A DNA stretch of 64,000 nt from Polynucleobacter sp. AP-Ainpum-60-G11. GTDB lineage: Bacteria > Pseudomonadota > Gammaproteobacteria > Burkholderiales > Burkholderiaceae. Made by a program: the position numbers and the translations under genes. How positions within the stretch are numbered: the stretch's first letter is position 1; every line of letters begins with the position of its first letter. The stretch spans positions 248,001 to 312,000 of the forward strand of contig NZ_CP061318.1 in NCBI RefSeq assembly GCF_018688375.1, written 5' to 3'. Under the pieces are notes generated by a model. That model ran no database searches, was not told the DNA's origin, and was given only the letters and a program-made list of their open reading frames with translations. Shown one piece after another: positions 46,305 to 55,853 of the stretch.

Positions 46305-47611
46305 TGGATCATTCCTCCTCAAACTTAGGCCCAGAAATGTATAGATGGGCAGTTGACTTATTTCCCTTAACAAGAAGTATTACGGGTGAGGGTGTGAGAG
46401 AAACGTTGAGATATTTTAAGGAGTTATGTAATGACTTAGCAATCAAATCAATCCCGTCCGGGGAAAACGTCTTTGATTGGGTTGTACCAGATGAGTGGTG
46501 GATAGAAGAGGCCTATATTGAAAGTAGTTGCGGTGAAAGACTGCTTGATTTTAAGGAAAATAATTTACATGTAGTAGGCTACTCGCAGCCAATAGATGCT
46601 TTCATAGATTATGAGGAATTGAGTCACCACCTATATTCATTGGAAGATAATCCAAAGGCAATTCCATACGTTACCTCTTACTACTCAAAGACTTGGGGTT
46701 TTTGCATTGAAGATGATAAAAGAAAGAAGTTTGAAAAGTCTGGAAAATATCACGTAGTAATAAAAAGTGGATTAAAAAAAGGGGTAATGAACTATGCTGA
46801 AATTTTAATTCCAGGAGAGTCAAAAAAAGAAGTATTTATATCTACGTATATTTGTCATCCATCAATGGCAAATAACGAATTATCCGGACCGATTGTTGTG
46901 ACTGCTTTGGCAATATGGTTGCAAAAGTTTCAAAAGAAAAAATATTCCTATAGATTAATATTTGTACCCGAAACAATAGGTTCGATTGCTTACATAAGTA
47001 AAAATTTTAATCACTTAAAAAAAAATGTTGTAGCAGGATTTAATGTCACATGTGTCGGTGATCCGGGGGTTTATTCATTTCTTCCATCCAGAAAAGGTGA
47101 CACGCTCTCAGATAGAGTTGCTATACACACGCTTGACTACATAAATTCGCCCTATAAAAAATATAGTTATTTGGATAGAGGGAGCGATGAAAGGCAGTAT
47201 TGCGCACCAGGAGTTGATTTGCCAATTGCCTCTATGATGAAAAGCAAGTACGGTGAATATCGCGAATACCATACTTCAATGGATAATTTAGATTTTATAT
47301 CAGCCGAAGGATTGATGGAATCCTTGCATATGTATGAAACAGCCATCCAAATCCTAGAGAATGATTTCACTCCAATGTATAAATTCATATGCGAACCTCA
47401 GATGGGTAAAAGGGGTTTATATCAAAATATTGCTACACTTGGCTCATCCGAATCTTCTAGGATAATGATGGATATTCTGGCATATTCAGATGGAAAAAAT
47501 ACATTACTGGATATTTCAGAAATTCTTAAAAAACCTTTTGCACTTGTACATGAAAATGCAATAAAACTATTAAATGCAAATTTAATATTAAAAATTAATA
47601 ACTATGATTAA
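46304..47611 (+). CDS. DUF4910 aminopeptidase-like protein
   Basis: A 435-residue protein of the DUF4910/DUF2172 family, related in fold to M28 zinc aminopeptidases. It opens GPEMYRWAVDLFPLTRSITGEG. The metal-site-like ICHPSMANNELSGP, a later VPETIGS and YHTSMDNLDF are visible; a C-terminal winged-helix-like tail follows. Starts at GTG 46,304, overlapping the previous stop by 1 nt. Members occur in surface polysaccharide loci, but their reaction is not established. Possible amide hydrolysis or deacylation is inference. Confidence 0.8.
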   Translation: MDHSSSNLGPEMYRWAVDLFPLTRSITGEGVRETLRYFKELCNDLAIKSIPSGENVFDWVVPDEWWIEEAYIESSCGERLLDFKENNLHVVGYSQPIDAFIDYEELSHHLYSLEDNPKAIPYVTSYYSKTWGFCIEDDKRKKFEKSGKYHVVIKSGLKKGVMNYAEILIPGESKKEVFISTYICHPSMANNELSGPIVVTALAIWLQKFQKKKYSYRLIFVPETIGSIAYISKNFNHLKKNVVAGFNVTCVGDPGVYSFLPSRKGDTLSDRVAIHTLDYINSPYKKYSYLDRGSDERQYCAPGVDLPIASMMKSKYGEYREYHTSMDNLDFISAEGLMESLHMYETAIQILENDFTPMYKFICEPQMGKRGLYQNIATLGSSESSRIMMDILAYSDGKNTLLDISEILKKPFALVHENAIKLLNANLILKINNYD

Positions 47612-48767
47612 TAAACCAGCAATTAAAAGTTTTTTCAAAAATTTCTTTGTTTTTGAAAAGGATTATGTAAATATATTTGGCGTAATTCATGACCTAAGAT
47701 ATTTCATAAAGCAGGGGCATATTCTTAGTCATCTAAAAGATAGGTTGAAATTTAGAATCTTTCCAAAAATTTATGTAACACCAGAGTTCCCCTCTCATAT
47801 TGATATAGAGGTCGCTAGCGCTTGTCAAATGAGATGTCCAATGTGTTTCACAACTTATATGGATGATTCTCTAAAGGGAATCATGAAGTTTGACTTATAC
47901 AAAAAAATAATTGAAGAGTGTGCTGCTAGAGGTGTTTATTCGGTAAAGCTATCGTGGCGTGGTGAGCCCTTGCTAAATACAAATATCGTAGATATGGTCT
48001 CACTTGCAAAAAAATTAGGTATCAAAGAGGTTGGGTTTTTAACAAATGCAGAGCTTTTAACGAATAAAATTTCAAGATCCTTGGTTGATGCGGGATTAGA
48101 TTGGATAAGCATTTCTGCGGATGGGGTTGGGGAGGTATATAATAAAATTAGGGCTCCAGCTATTTTTGAGGAAACAGTTTCCAAGGTCTCGAGCTTAAAA
48201 AGCTATCGAGATTCAAAGGGAGTTAAATACCCTCTTATTCGAGTGCAGACTATATTATCAGCAGTAAGTGATACTCAGGACTATAAAAAATTTGTAAAAT
48301 CATGGGGCAATCTGGCAGATAGGATAAATTTAATATCTGATCATATTAGGTCTTATGATAACTTTACTAAGCGTGACTTTGATCCGTTTTATAAATGCCC
48401 AACGCCTTGGCAAAGGGTAAATATTGCATATACCGGAAAGGTACATCAATGCACCGCTGATTACACTGCCACAAACATATTAGGCGATATTAACGAGCAA
48501 ACAATATATGACGTTTGGCATGGCCCTGGATTTAAGAAATTGAGAGCGGTTTTTATGCATGGAAATTATCTTGAGGAATTCAAGGCATGTTACTTTTGTT
48601 CATATGGACTTAAAAGAAGTTCAATCAAAATGCACAATATAAATACTCATAAATTCGATTCTGCAGAAATGGTGGTGCAAAATAAGAAAGTTATAAGAAT
48701 TGTCCCAGAGGATAAATTAACTCCAAGAATTAAAAAATCTAGAGAAAATAGTGGCGAAAAGCTGTAA
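47604..48767 (+). CDS. Radical SAM protein with SPASM domain
   Basis: A 387-residue radical SAM enzyme. The cluster-binding motif reads CQMRCPMC (C-x3-C-x2-C, cysteines near 73, 77 and 80) after IDIEVASA. The C-terminal SPASM-type domain has cysteines in YKCPTPW, HQCTADY, and KACYFC, plus the ILGDINEQTIYDVWHG segment. Such enzymes oxidise or dehydrogenate alcohols, amino sugars or peptides. It overlaps the DUF4910 gene by 8 nt. The substrate is unknown; a sugar or sugar nucleotide is suggested by context. Confidence 0.83.
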   Translation: MINKPAIKSFFKNFFVFEKDYVNIFGVIHDLRYFIKQGHILSHLKDRLKFRIFPKIYVTPEFPSHIDIEVASACQMRCPMCFTTYMDDSLKGIMKFDLYKKIIEECAARGVYSVKLSWRGEPLLNTNIVDMVSLAKKLGIKEVGFLTNAELLTNKISRSLVDAGLDWISISADGVGEVYNKIRAPAIFEETVSKVSSLKSYRDSKGVKYPLIRVQTILSAVSDTQDYKKFVKSWGNLADRINLISDHIRSYDNFTKRDFDPFYKCPTPWQRVNIAYTGKVHQCTADYTATNILGDINEQTIYDVWHGPGFKKLRAVFMHGNYLEEFKACYFCSYGLKRSSIKMHNINTHKFDSAEMVVQNKKVIRIVPEDKLTPRIKKSRENSGEKL

Positions 48768-48792
48768 TTAGTTTAACTCTTATGAGTGCCCA

Positions 48793-50310
48793 ATGAGCTC
48801 CAAAATACTGTGGGATAAGTTTGCAATACGAAGTGCAAAGAAGGAGTCGAATGCTGCATATGAAATAGTGCTTAGCAGTCTTGCAAAAGATTTAAATGAA
48901 TACCATAAAATAAACTGGTCCATTGATCAATATAAAATATTAATAGGATCATGGCTATTAAATTTTTCGCACACGTTATACGAAAGATGGGAAAACATCG
49001 AGACTTTCTCGATTGATAAAAAAGATCATTTGATAATACCGGCATCCAATTCTAACAATTCAATATTGGGATTTGCTAAATCTGACATTGTAAACTCCGG
49101 ACTAAATTCAATCGTAGCGGATGCAAAGGATTCGAATCGAAATCTAAAAATAGTATTACCGGAGGATGGCTATTTGGAGGATAGATCTATTGCATTTTAT
49201 TCAAGATCCTCAAGCATCTTGATTCATGATATGTATCACATACGCCATTGTAATAAATATTTAAATAAATTAGAAAATCAAATTAGTTATTTTCGTTTAA
49301 GAAAAAATTGTTCTCCTATTTATTTTAAAAAAAGTAAAGAAGTGAGTATTAAATTAGATAAGGCATGGAGATTAAGTGGGATTAAAAATCTGCAAGATAA
49401 TTTTGAAGAAGCATGTCTGGGAATTGCAAAACTCTATATCCCCATAGTTTACCTTGAGGGATATCAAGCAATGATAGATCCCATTTATTTTGAAAATTGT
49501 AGATACTTGTATTCTGCGAATTCAATTCACTCTTCAGAGCCATATAAATTTATGGCAGCATCTAATTACGATCGATTAAGCTTGCTTACGCACCAATGCG
49601 GAAATGGTTATGGTGTTGATGAAAATCATACCCTTGAGGGGTATGAGAGATCAGTTAGTAAAAAATTCTTCACTTGGGGGTGGAAGGAGGGCGAGGATAC
49701 CGAACCTTTATCAATACCCCCCAGATACTCAGCGGCATTGTATAAGTCTAAATCTGGAATTTTGGTTTCGGGTTCTTATCACAAGTACCCAATAAGGTTT
49801 GAAAATTATCATCTTGGTGAGCAGACAAGAAATTTAGTTGACGATACTATAAGTTTTATAGGTAAGTTAAGGGAAGTCAATATGGATATTTCCTACAAAT
49901 ACACGGGTGGAATTAATTTGGAGGAGGCGCTAATAAAATCTGGATATTCGATTAAGAAAAAGAGATATAAAACCGGCGAATATTCATATCAAGTACATAA
50001 TTATTTTGGCACTCCTTTTTTAGAGTCTTTATACGCTAATATTCCTACAATTTGCTTCTATGATGACAAGATTTCATCATTTAGATTAAGGGCAAATCAA
50101 TTTATATTAAAGTTTATAGGGTTAGGGGTCATTCATCGGACTCCAAATTCTGCAGCTATTAAATTAAATGAATTAGAGAATACCATGACAGATTGGTGGT
50201 TTCGACCGGAAATACAAACTTTGCGGAATGAATTTATAGCGGAATATGCTCAATTCTCAGAGGGGTGGAGTAAAAACTGGAATGAAAAATTCGAAGAGTT
50301 ATTACAATAA
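48793..50310 (+). CDS. LIC12162-family putative transferase
   Basis: A 505-residue protein with the conserved TLYERWENIE, LLTHQCGNGYGV, FTWGWKEGED and HNYFGTPFLESL segments that I associate with the LIC12162 family of surface-carbohydrate transferases. There are no membrane helices. Family members sit near CMP-sugar synthesis genes in O-antigen loci and probably transfer an acidic sugar, but biochemical proof is lacking. It stands after the radical SAM gene and before the 6-phosphogluconolactonase-like gene. Confidence 0.72.
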   Translation: MSSKILWDKFAIRSAKKESNAAYEIVLSSLAKDLNEYHKINWSIDQYKILIGSWLLNFSHTLYERWENIETFSIDKKDHLIIPASNSNNSILGFAKSDIVNSGLNSIVADAKDSNRNLKIVLPEDGYLEDRSIAFYSRSSSILIHDMYHIRHCNKYLNKLENQISYFRLRKNCSPIYFKKSKEVSIKLDKAWRLSGIKNLQDNFEEACLGIAKLYIPIVYLEGYQAMIDPIYFENCRYLYSANSIHSSEPYKFMAASNYDRLSLLTHQCGNGYGVDENHTLEGYERSVSKKFFTWGWKEGEDTEPLSIPPRYSAALYKSKSGILVSGSYHKYPIRFENYHLGEQTRNLVDDTISFIGKLREVNMDISYKYTGGINLEEALIKSGYSIKKKRYKTGEYSYQVHNYFGTPFLESLYANIPTICFYDDKISSFRLRANQFILKFIGLGVIHRTPNSAAIKLNELENTMTDWWFRPEIQTLRNEFIAEYAQFSEGWSKNWNEKFEELLQ

Positions 50311-50324
50311 ATATATAAAATAGC

Positions 50325-51020
50325 ATGTTAAATGTATGCAAATTAATATCCAATAATGCCCTATGTTTTGCAAAAGAGGATTGGGGCAATCGCTCTGCCG
50401 CTATTATCGAGAGTGCAATCTTGGATGCTATAAAAAAAAATGGAATATGTACTTTAATGTTGACAGGGGGCAATTCAGCGGAAAAAGTATATAGAAAGTG
50501 GAGTGAAGAAAAATTCATTAAAAAGTACGGCAATAAAATACATTTTTATATAACAGATGAAAGATGTGTTAGCTCAAGAAGCATACACTCGAATTCAAAA
50601 AAAATTATAAATGTACTTTTTGATGGAAAGGTCCCTAGCTACATAAATTATTTTAATTTTGGTGATGTAGATAAAGATATTAAGGGTGCCTTAATCAATT
50701 ATGATTCTCTATTGCCAAGTCGGATGGATATAATCCTATTAAGTATTGGTGAAGATGGTCACATAGCGTCTATATTTCCAGACAAAGCAAGAACAAGATT
50801 AAGTATTGGTTCGATGTTTTTAAGTGAGAGTTCAGAGCATTTATTTAAACGGGTCTCGGTAAAACCAAGTTATATCGCCAATGCAAATAAGATATTTGTA
50901 TTGGCAAATGGCAAATTAAGATCTAGGTATATGAGTTATCTAGATATGTGTAATGAAAATAAATTTAAACAGATCAAGCTTGCAATTAAAAATGCAACCT
51001 GGTTAATTGCGGAAGAATAA
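50325..51020 (+). CDS. 6-phosphogluconolactonase / glucosamine-6-phosphate isomerase-like protein
   Basis: A 231-residue member of the family that includes Pgl and NagB. The MLTGGNSAEKVYRKW motif, HFYITDERCV, and LLSIGEDGHIASIFPD are diagnostic. It is unlikely to be the cell's main pentose-phosphate enzyme because it lies inside a glycan locus and is A+T-rich like its neighbours. It is followed 2 nt later by a 2-hydroxyacid dehydrogenase. Its substrate in the pathway is unknown. Confidence 0.83.
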   Translation: MLNVCKLISNNALCFAKEDWGNRSAAIIESAILDAIKKNGICTLMLTGGNSAEKVYRKWSEEKFIKKYGNKIHFYITDERCVSSRSIHSNSKKIINVLFDGKVPSYINYFNFGDVDKDIKGALINYDSLLPSRMDIILLSIGEDGHIASIFPDKARTRLSIGSMFLSESSEHLFKRVSVKPSYIANANKIFVLANGKLRSRYMSYLDMCNENKFKQIKLAIKNATWLIAEE

Positions 51021-51022
51021 GG

Positions 51023-51997
51023 ATGAACATATTAATTACAACTGCACCATTTGGGAAGGAAAATATAACGCCAATCCAACTTTTGGATAAGGAGAATGCA
51101 AAGTATTTTATTAACCCTTATGGAAGAAAACTGAGTGAAAAAGAATTAATTGATCTGGTTCCTGAATTTGACATAATAATTGCAGGTACTGAAAAAATAG
51201 GTATAGATGTATTTAATGCTGCAAGATCACTGAAACTTATTTCAAGAGTCGGCGTTGGATTAGATGGAATAGATTTGGTAGCAGCAAAGAAAAATAATGT
51301 ACTCATAAGCTATACGCCTGATGCTCCAGCCCCCGCGGTTGCAGAACTTACGCTTGGGTTGACTTATTCTCTAATACGAAATATACATATGGCAAATGTG
51401 GATATGCATAGATCTCTTTGGAAGAGATATTTTGGAAAAAGGCTTTGTGATTGTAAGATCGGTATAATTGGCGTAGGCCGAATCGGTAATAAAGTCGCAA
51501 ATCTTTATGCTGCAAATGGTGCGCAAACAATATTATTAAATGATCTAAAAGTAGATCAAGATAAATTTAATAAATTTCAATGGGTTGATAAAGAAATAAT
51601 TTATAAGGATGCTGACATTATTACATTACATTTACCTTATACGAATATAACCAAAGATTTAATTGGTGCTAAAGAGTTGTCAATGATGAAGCCTGAGGCT
51701 GTAATTATCAATACTGCTAGAGGTGGGATTATTAACGAGAATGCCTTAATTCAAGCTTTAAAAGACAAGATGATCCATGGAGCTGCAATTGATGTTTTCG
51801 AAAATGAACCTTACGTTGGTGAGCTATCACAGCTTGATAATTGTATCTTGACGGCACATATGGGTTCTATGTCAAAAGACTGCAGGGCAAAAATGGAAAT
51901 TGAGGCAACGGAAGAGGCGATAAGGTATTTACGGGGGGACCCATTGAAAAATTTAATACCTGATTTTTATTTCCAATCGGACCTTGTTCATGAGTAA
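51023..51997 (+). CDS. D-isomer-specific 2-hydroxyacid dehydrogenase (phosphoglycerate dehydrogenase-like)
   Basis: A 324-residue NAD-dependent dehydrogenase of the SerA type. The Rossmann loop GIIGVGRIGNKVA is near 151-163, followed by HLPYTNITKDLI, the catalytic-arginine segment INTARGGIINE and the histidine in LTAHMGS. It has no C-terminal ACT domain, so it is not a feedback-regulated SerA. It overlaps the epimerase gene by 8 nt. Its substrate is probably a sugar acid or hydroxy-acid of the local pathway. Confidence 0.85.
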   Translation: MNILITTAPFGKENITPIQLLDKENAKYFINPYGRKLSEKELIDLVPEFDIIIAGTEKIGIDVFNAARSLKLISRVGVGLDGIDLVAAKKNNVLISYTPDAPAPAVAELTLGLTYSLIRNIHMANVDMHRSLWKRYFGKRLCDCKIGIIGVGRIGNKVANLYAANGAQTILLNDLKVDQDKFNKFQWVDKEIIYKDADIITLHLPYTNITKDLIGAKELSMMKPEAVIINTARGGIINENALIQALKDKMIHGAAIDVFENEPYVGELSQLDNCILTAHMGSMSKDCRAKMEIEATEEAIRYLRGDPLKNLIPDFYFQSDLVHE

Positions 51998-52874
51998 GAT
52001 ATGCGTCATTGGTGGATCTGGGTTTTTGGGAAGTCATGTTTCTGATGCCCTAACTAATTTAGGACATCAAGTAACGATATTTGATGAGCATTACTCTAGA
52101 TGGAGTAATAAAAATCAAAAATTTATACAAGGTAATTTGCTTGATAGAAGTAAGCTTGAAGAAGCAATAGAAGGCTGTCAATATGTATATAATTTTGCTG
52201 CTATATCTGATCTGAACGATGCAAAAAATAAAGCTATTGAAACTATTGAGGTAAATATACTTGGTAATGCTTATGTGTTGGAGCTTTGTAGAAAGCACAA
52301 TATTTCAAGATTTGTATATGCAAGTACTGTTTACGTTCAAAGTAGAGAAGGTGGGTTTTACGGATGCAGCAAAAGGGCGGCCGAAGAATACATTATTGAA
52401 TATGAAAAGTGCTATGGCCTTGACTACACTATATTAAGATACGGGTCCCTTTACGGTCCCAGGGCGAATAAAGCAAATGGGTTGTTTCGCATCATAGAAA
52501 GAGCATTAGACACGGGATTTTTGCAGTATGAAGGTAGCCCCGAGAGTATGCGTGAATTTATACACGTATACGATGCTGCTGAAGCTAGTGCAGCAGCGCT
52601 GGAAGAGAAGTTTAAAAATCAAAGCGTTGTTCTAACAGGGCAAGAGGCAATGAAAATTGCTGACTTGCTAAGTATGCTTGCAGAAATTATTGGGTTTAAT
52701 CAAAATAGCATTAAATTCATCAATGATTATCAATCGGGTCACTATATAAGAACTCCATATGCGTATTTGCCAAAAATTGGTAAAAAGTATGTTCCGCCAA
52801 TGCATGTTGATTTAGGGCAAGGCCTATTAGAGCTAATTGAATATGTGGTGAATAGTAAAGACAAAAATAAATGA
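51990..52874 (+). CDS. NAD-dependent epimerase/dehydratase
   Basis: A 294-residue extended short-chain dehydrogenase. The NAD motif CVIGGSGFLGSHV is at the N-terminus; ASTVYVQS, the YGCSK catalytic pair (tyrosine about 126) and the LRYGSLYGPRA segment are visible. These are general for nucleotide-sugar epimerases/dehydratases, so the exact reaction cannot be given. ATG 51,990 overlaps the previous stop by 8 nt, and the stop overlaps the FkbM start by 4 nt. Confidence 0.84.
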   Translation: MSKICVIGGSGFLGSHVSDALTNLGHQVTIFDEHYSRWSNKNQKFIQGNLLDRSKLEEAIEGCQYVYNFAAISDLNDAKNKAIETIEVNILGNAYVLELCRKHNISRFVYASTVYVQSREGGFYGCSKRAAEEYIIEYEKCYGLDYTILRYGSLYGPRANKANGLFRIIERALDTGFLQYEGSPESMREFIHVYDAAEASAAALEEKFKNQSVVLTGQEAMKIADLLSMLAEIIGFNQNSIKFINDYQSGHYIRTPYAYLPKIGKKYVPPMHVDLGQGLLELIEYVVNSKDKNK

Positions 52875-53719
52875 AGAAACTAATAAAAAATCTTATACAA
52901 AATATAATTAGGATTGGGGGTTATACAAAATTAGGAAAGTTTCTGTATGAATCAATAATAATTTTTCAAACAAATAATTATTCTGACGTAAGGCATAGAA
53001 ATTTAGATTTCAAATTCTTGATCTCAAATCAGTTGAATAAATTTAGAGTTGAAACATTTTCTACAAAGGAGCCTGAAACACTAGAGTGGATTGATGCAAT
53101 GGAAGATGGCTCAGTTCTGTGGGACGTGGGAGCAAACATAGGTCTGTACTCATGTTATGCAGCAAAAGCAAAAAAATGCAATGTATACGCATTTGAACCT
53201 TCAGTGTTTAATCTAGAGAGTTTGGCAAAAAACATATATATAAATAGTTTGGAAGACAGCATAAGAATAGTCCCAATTCCATTAACTAATAGTAAAAAAT
53301 TTGACTACTTAAATATGGGCACAGAATCTTGGGGTGGAGCTCTTTCGTCATTTGGTGAAAATTATGGGTGGGATGGTAAGCCCATAAAAAAGATATTCAA
53401 CTATCAGTTATTGGGTATGAGTATTGATGAAATTATTGAACTCTTAAAAATACAGAATCCTGATTATATTAAAATTGACGTAGATGGAATTGAGCACTTA
53501 ATTCTTGAGGGAGCTGCTAAAACTTTAAAGAATGTAAGAAGTATTTTGATAGAAGTAAATGATAATTTTTACGAACAATCAAATAAATGTAATGAATATT
53601 TGCTCGGGGCTGGATTTGTAATGATAGAAAAAAGGCATTCTGAAATGTTTAATTCAATCGAATCATTTGGGGGAGGGGTGGTGTGGAATCAAATATGGGC
53701 GAGAGAGAGTATGAAATAA
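52871..53719 (+). CDS. FkbM-family methyltransferase
   Basis: A 282-residue S-adenosylmethionine-dependent methyltransferase of the FkbM type. The SAM-binding LWDVGANIGLYSCYAA motif is near 108-123, with AFEPSVFN after it. The C-terminal IKIDVDGIEHLILEGA is the family hallmark. It would O-methylate a sugar or sugar acid. It overlaps the HAD gene by 37 nt, a larger overlap than most here. Confidence 0.87.
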   Translation: MKKLIKNLIQNIIRIGGYTKLGKFLYESIIIFQTNNYSDVRHRNLDFKFLISNQLNKFRVETFSTKEPETLEWIDAMEDGSVLWDVGANIGLYSCYAAKAKKCNVYAFEPSVFNLESLAKNIYINSLEDSIRIVPIPLTNSKKFDYLNMGTESWGGALSSFGENYGWDGKPIKKIFNYQLLGMSIDEIIELLKIQNPDYIKIDVDGIEHLILEGAAKTLKNVRSILIEVNDNFYEQSNKCNEYLLGAGFVMIEKRHSEMFNSIESFGGGVVWNQIWARESMK

Positions 53720-54330
53720 TCAAAAATTCAGAGATTATTTTTTGGGATTTTGATGGTGTAATTAAGGATAGTGTAAATGCAAAAGCTCAAGCCTTTGCCA
53801 ATTTATTTATAGACTATAGTGTTGAAACGCAAAATAAAATAATCAACCACCATATTTTTAATGCTGGGGTTTCACGGGATGAAAAAATAAAGCAATACAT
53901 TAGATGGACTGGCAGAGAGCCGAATGAAGAAATAATTAAATTATATACAGACAAATATTCAACTGAAGTGGTGCGTAAGGTTATTGAATCACCATGGGTA
54001 CCTGGAGTAATAGATTTCCTTAGAAAAGATGTGGTAAAAAAATATAATATATTGTTAACTGCTACACCACATCATGAAATCTTATTGATATTAAAATTAT
54101 TAAATATCCATAAATTTTTTTTCCAAATTTATGGATACCCTACAGTGAAAGAATTAGCAATGGCTGAATTTATAAAATCAACTAAGGCTGATTCTAATAA
54201 GTGTGTAATGATCGGCGATTCAATTGGAGATATGAGGGCTGCAAAATCAAATAATATATCGTTTATATTGAGAAGTACAAAATATAACTCAAGTATTAAT
54301 TCTAAATATAGAGTTAACAATTTTTTATAA
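53683..54330 (+). CDS. HAD-family phosphatase (beta-phosphoglucomutase-like subfamily)
   Basis: A 215-residue haloacid dehalogenase-type hydrolase. Motif I is FWDFDGVIKDS (nucleophile aspartate about residue 20), motif II LLTATPHHE, and motif IV CVMIGDSIGDMRAA. The start GTG 53,683 lies just after a GGGGGAGGGG ribosome-binding site inside the FkbM gene; ATG 53,695 is an alternative. Next to an aldolase and a CMP-transferase, a role removing phosphate from a sugar acid is plausible but inferred. Confidence 0.82.
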   Translation: MESNMGEREYEIIKNSEIIFWDFDGVIKDSVNAKAQAFANLFIDYSVETQNKIINHHIFNAGVSRDEKIKQYIRWTGREPNEEIIKLYTDKYSTEVVRKVIESPWVPGVIDFLRKDVVKKYNILLTATPHHEILLILKLLNIHKFFFQIYGYPTVKELAMAEFIKSTKADSNKCVMIGDSIGDMRAAKSNNISFILRSTKYNSSINSKYRVNNFL

Positions 54331-54334
54331 CTAT

Positions 54335-55090
54335 ATGAATAAATATAATTCGTGCAAATTAATTAGAGAAAAACTAAAAAATAATACTCCATCAATCGGA
54401 GGTTGGATTCAAATTCCACACCCTTCAATTGCTGAGATTATGGGTCAATCAGGATATGACTGGGTGGCTATAGACATGGAGCATGGCTCAATTTCAAGGG
54501 ATCAATTACCTGACCTTTTTAGGGCATTGGAACTTGGCGGAACATTACCATTAGTGAGGTTGGGATCACATTCGGAGCAAGAATGCAGGTCAGCTTTAGA
54601 TGCAGGAGCTGCCGGTGTTATTATTCCAAAAATTCAAAGTGCTAAGCAGCTGCAAGATTTAATTGTAAGATGTTGTTGGCCACCAGCAGGGGAAAGAGGA
54701 GTTGCATTTTCTCGTGCAAATTTGTTTGGCAAGAACTTCAATGATTATTTTCTAGAGTCCCAAACACCGTTAATTATTGCGATGATAGAAGATAAAATAG
54801 GTCTAGAAAAAATTGATGAAATTTTAAATGTAAAAGGACTAGATGCTATATTTGTAGGGCCGTATGATTTATCAGCATCACTTGGGATAATTGGTGATTT
54901 TAAAAACCCTAAATTTATAAATGCAATGAATGTTATTAAAACTAAGGCTAAAGATTATTCTATTCCTTCGGGTGTTCATGTTGTAGAGGCATCGAAGGAT
55001 GAGTTGGAAAATAGGATAAATGAGGGGTACAAATTTATAGCTTATTCAATTGATTCTGTCATTTTGAGATGCGGTGCTAAATTTGATTAG
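54335..55090 (+). CDS. HpcH/HpaI-family class II aldolase
   Basis: A 251-residue member of the HpcH/HpaI metal-dependent aldolase family. Motifs are WVAIDMEHGS (about 44-53), LVRLGSHSEQE, GAAGVIIPKIQ, IAMIEDKIG with the metal glutamate, and FVGPYDLSASLG with the metal aspartate. The family adds or removes pyruvate to make 4-hydroxy-2-oxo acids. Here, beside a phosphatase and a KdsB-like enzyme, it could make a 3-deoxy-2-keto sugar acid. Overlaps the next gene by 17 nt. Confidence 0.88.
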   Translation: MNKYNSCKLIREKLKNNTPSIGGWIQIPHPSIAEIMGQSGYDWVAIDMEHGSISRDQLPDLFRALELGGTLPLVRLGSHSEQECRSALDAGAAGVIIPKIQSAKQLQDLIVRCCWPPAGERGVAFSRANLFGKNFNDYFLESQTPLIIAMIEDKIGLEKIDEILNVKGLDAIFVGPYDLSASLGIIGDFKNPKFINAMNVIKTKAKDYSIPSGVHVVEASKDELENRINEGYKFIAYSIDSVILRCGAKFD

Positions 55091-55853
55091 AAAAATTACT
55101 GCACACTATGAAAATGGCGACGTAAAATTTTTAGGAGATTCCCTGAATTGTGGACATGACTTCTTATTGAAGTCAAATTCTAAAATTCAAGATGCTGAAT
55201 ACATTCTTTTTTTTGATTCAAGAGGTATCAGTAAATCGTATGAAACTTCATTAATCAAAAGAATTGAAGAGTATTTAATTCAGAATAAGAAAAAATATCT
55301 AGCAATAGTACGTCCATTGGAATTAACTACATGGTCAACCTTAGTCAATTTTCTTAGGCTTAATAAAGTCAGCGCAAAAAATATAATCACAAACATGGGT
55401 TTTGTCGATTTTACACCCAAAAAATATTCCGTAATATGGGATGTTCTTCGGCAAGCAGAATCAATATTAGATGGTGGAGCAAAATGTCAAACAGTAGAGG
55501 TGGGACGGTCACTATCTTCGAGTGGTCAGATGATAACTTTACATGAAATAATTTATCCAAGCGAATTTAAAATTGCAGTTCAAAATTCATTAAGAGATTT
55601 TAATTGTTATGTATTTTCAACCCCAGAAATAAAAAAAGATATACAAATTGAACGAGCGAGACCTAATATTTTTTATTCATCAATACGCCTTACCAATAAA
55701 TTTAATTTAAGCCTTAAAGCCATTGAATTAATAGAGTTACCGGAATTTAATGAGCAATTCACGTATGATGCCGTCCACTATACCGATGCTGGAAATATGA
55801 AGATATTTGAAATATTTCTAGATTATTTTAAGGGGAAAAATAATGTCAAATAA
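55074..55853 (+). CDS. SGNH/GDSL hydrolase-like protein
   Basis: A 259-residue protein I do not recognise by name. It has a possible block I, FLGDSLNCG (about 19-27) with the serine of GDSL, a possible block with NMGFVDFTP, and a late DAVHYTDAGN (about 233-242), which gives the D-x-x-H of the SGNH catalytic triad. This pattern suggests an SGNH-type esterase or acyltransferase. GTG 55,074 is the likely start, overlapping the aldolase by 17 nt; it overlaps the KdsB-like gene by 11 nt. Function is a tentative inference. Confidence 0.55.
   Translation: MLNLIRKITAHYENGDVKFLGDSLNCGHDFLLKSNSKIQDAEYILFFDSRGISKSYETSLIKRIEEYLIQNKKKYLAIVRPLELTTWSTLVNFLRLNKVSAKNIITNMGFVDFTPKKYSVIWDVLRQAESILDGGAKCQTVEVGRSLSSSGQMITLHEIIYPSEFKIAVQNSLRDFNCYVFSTPEIKKDIQIERARPNIFYSSIRLTNKFNLSLKAIELIELPEFNEQFTYDAVHYTDAGNMKIFEIFLDYFKGKNNVK

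Noticed and set aside
51023..51997. Housekeeping SerA for serine synthesis
   Set aside because: No ACT domain, A+T-rich and embedded in the sugar operon.
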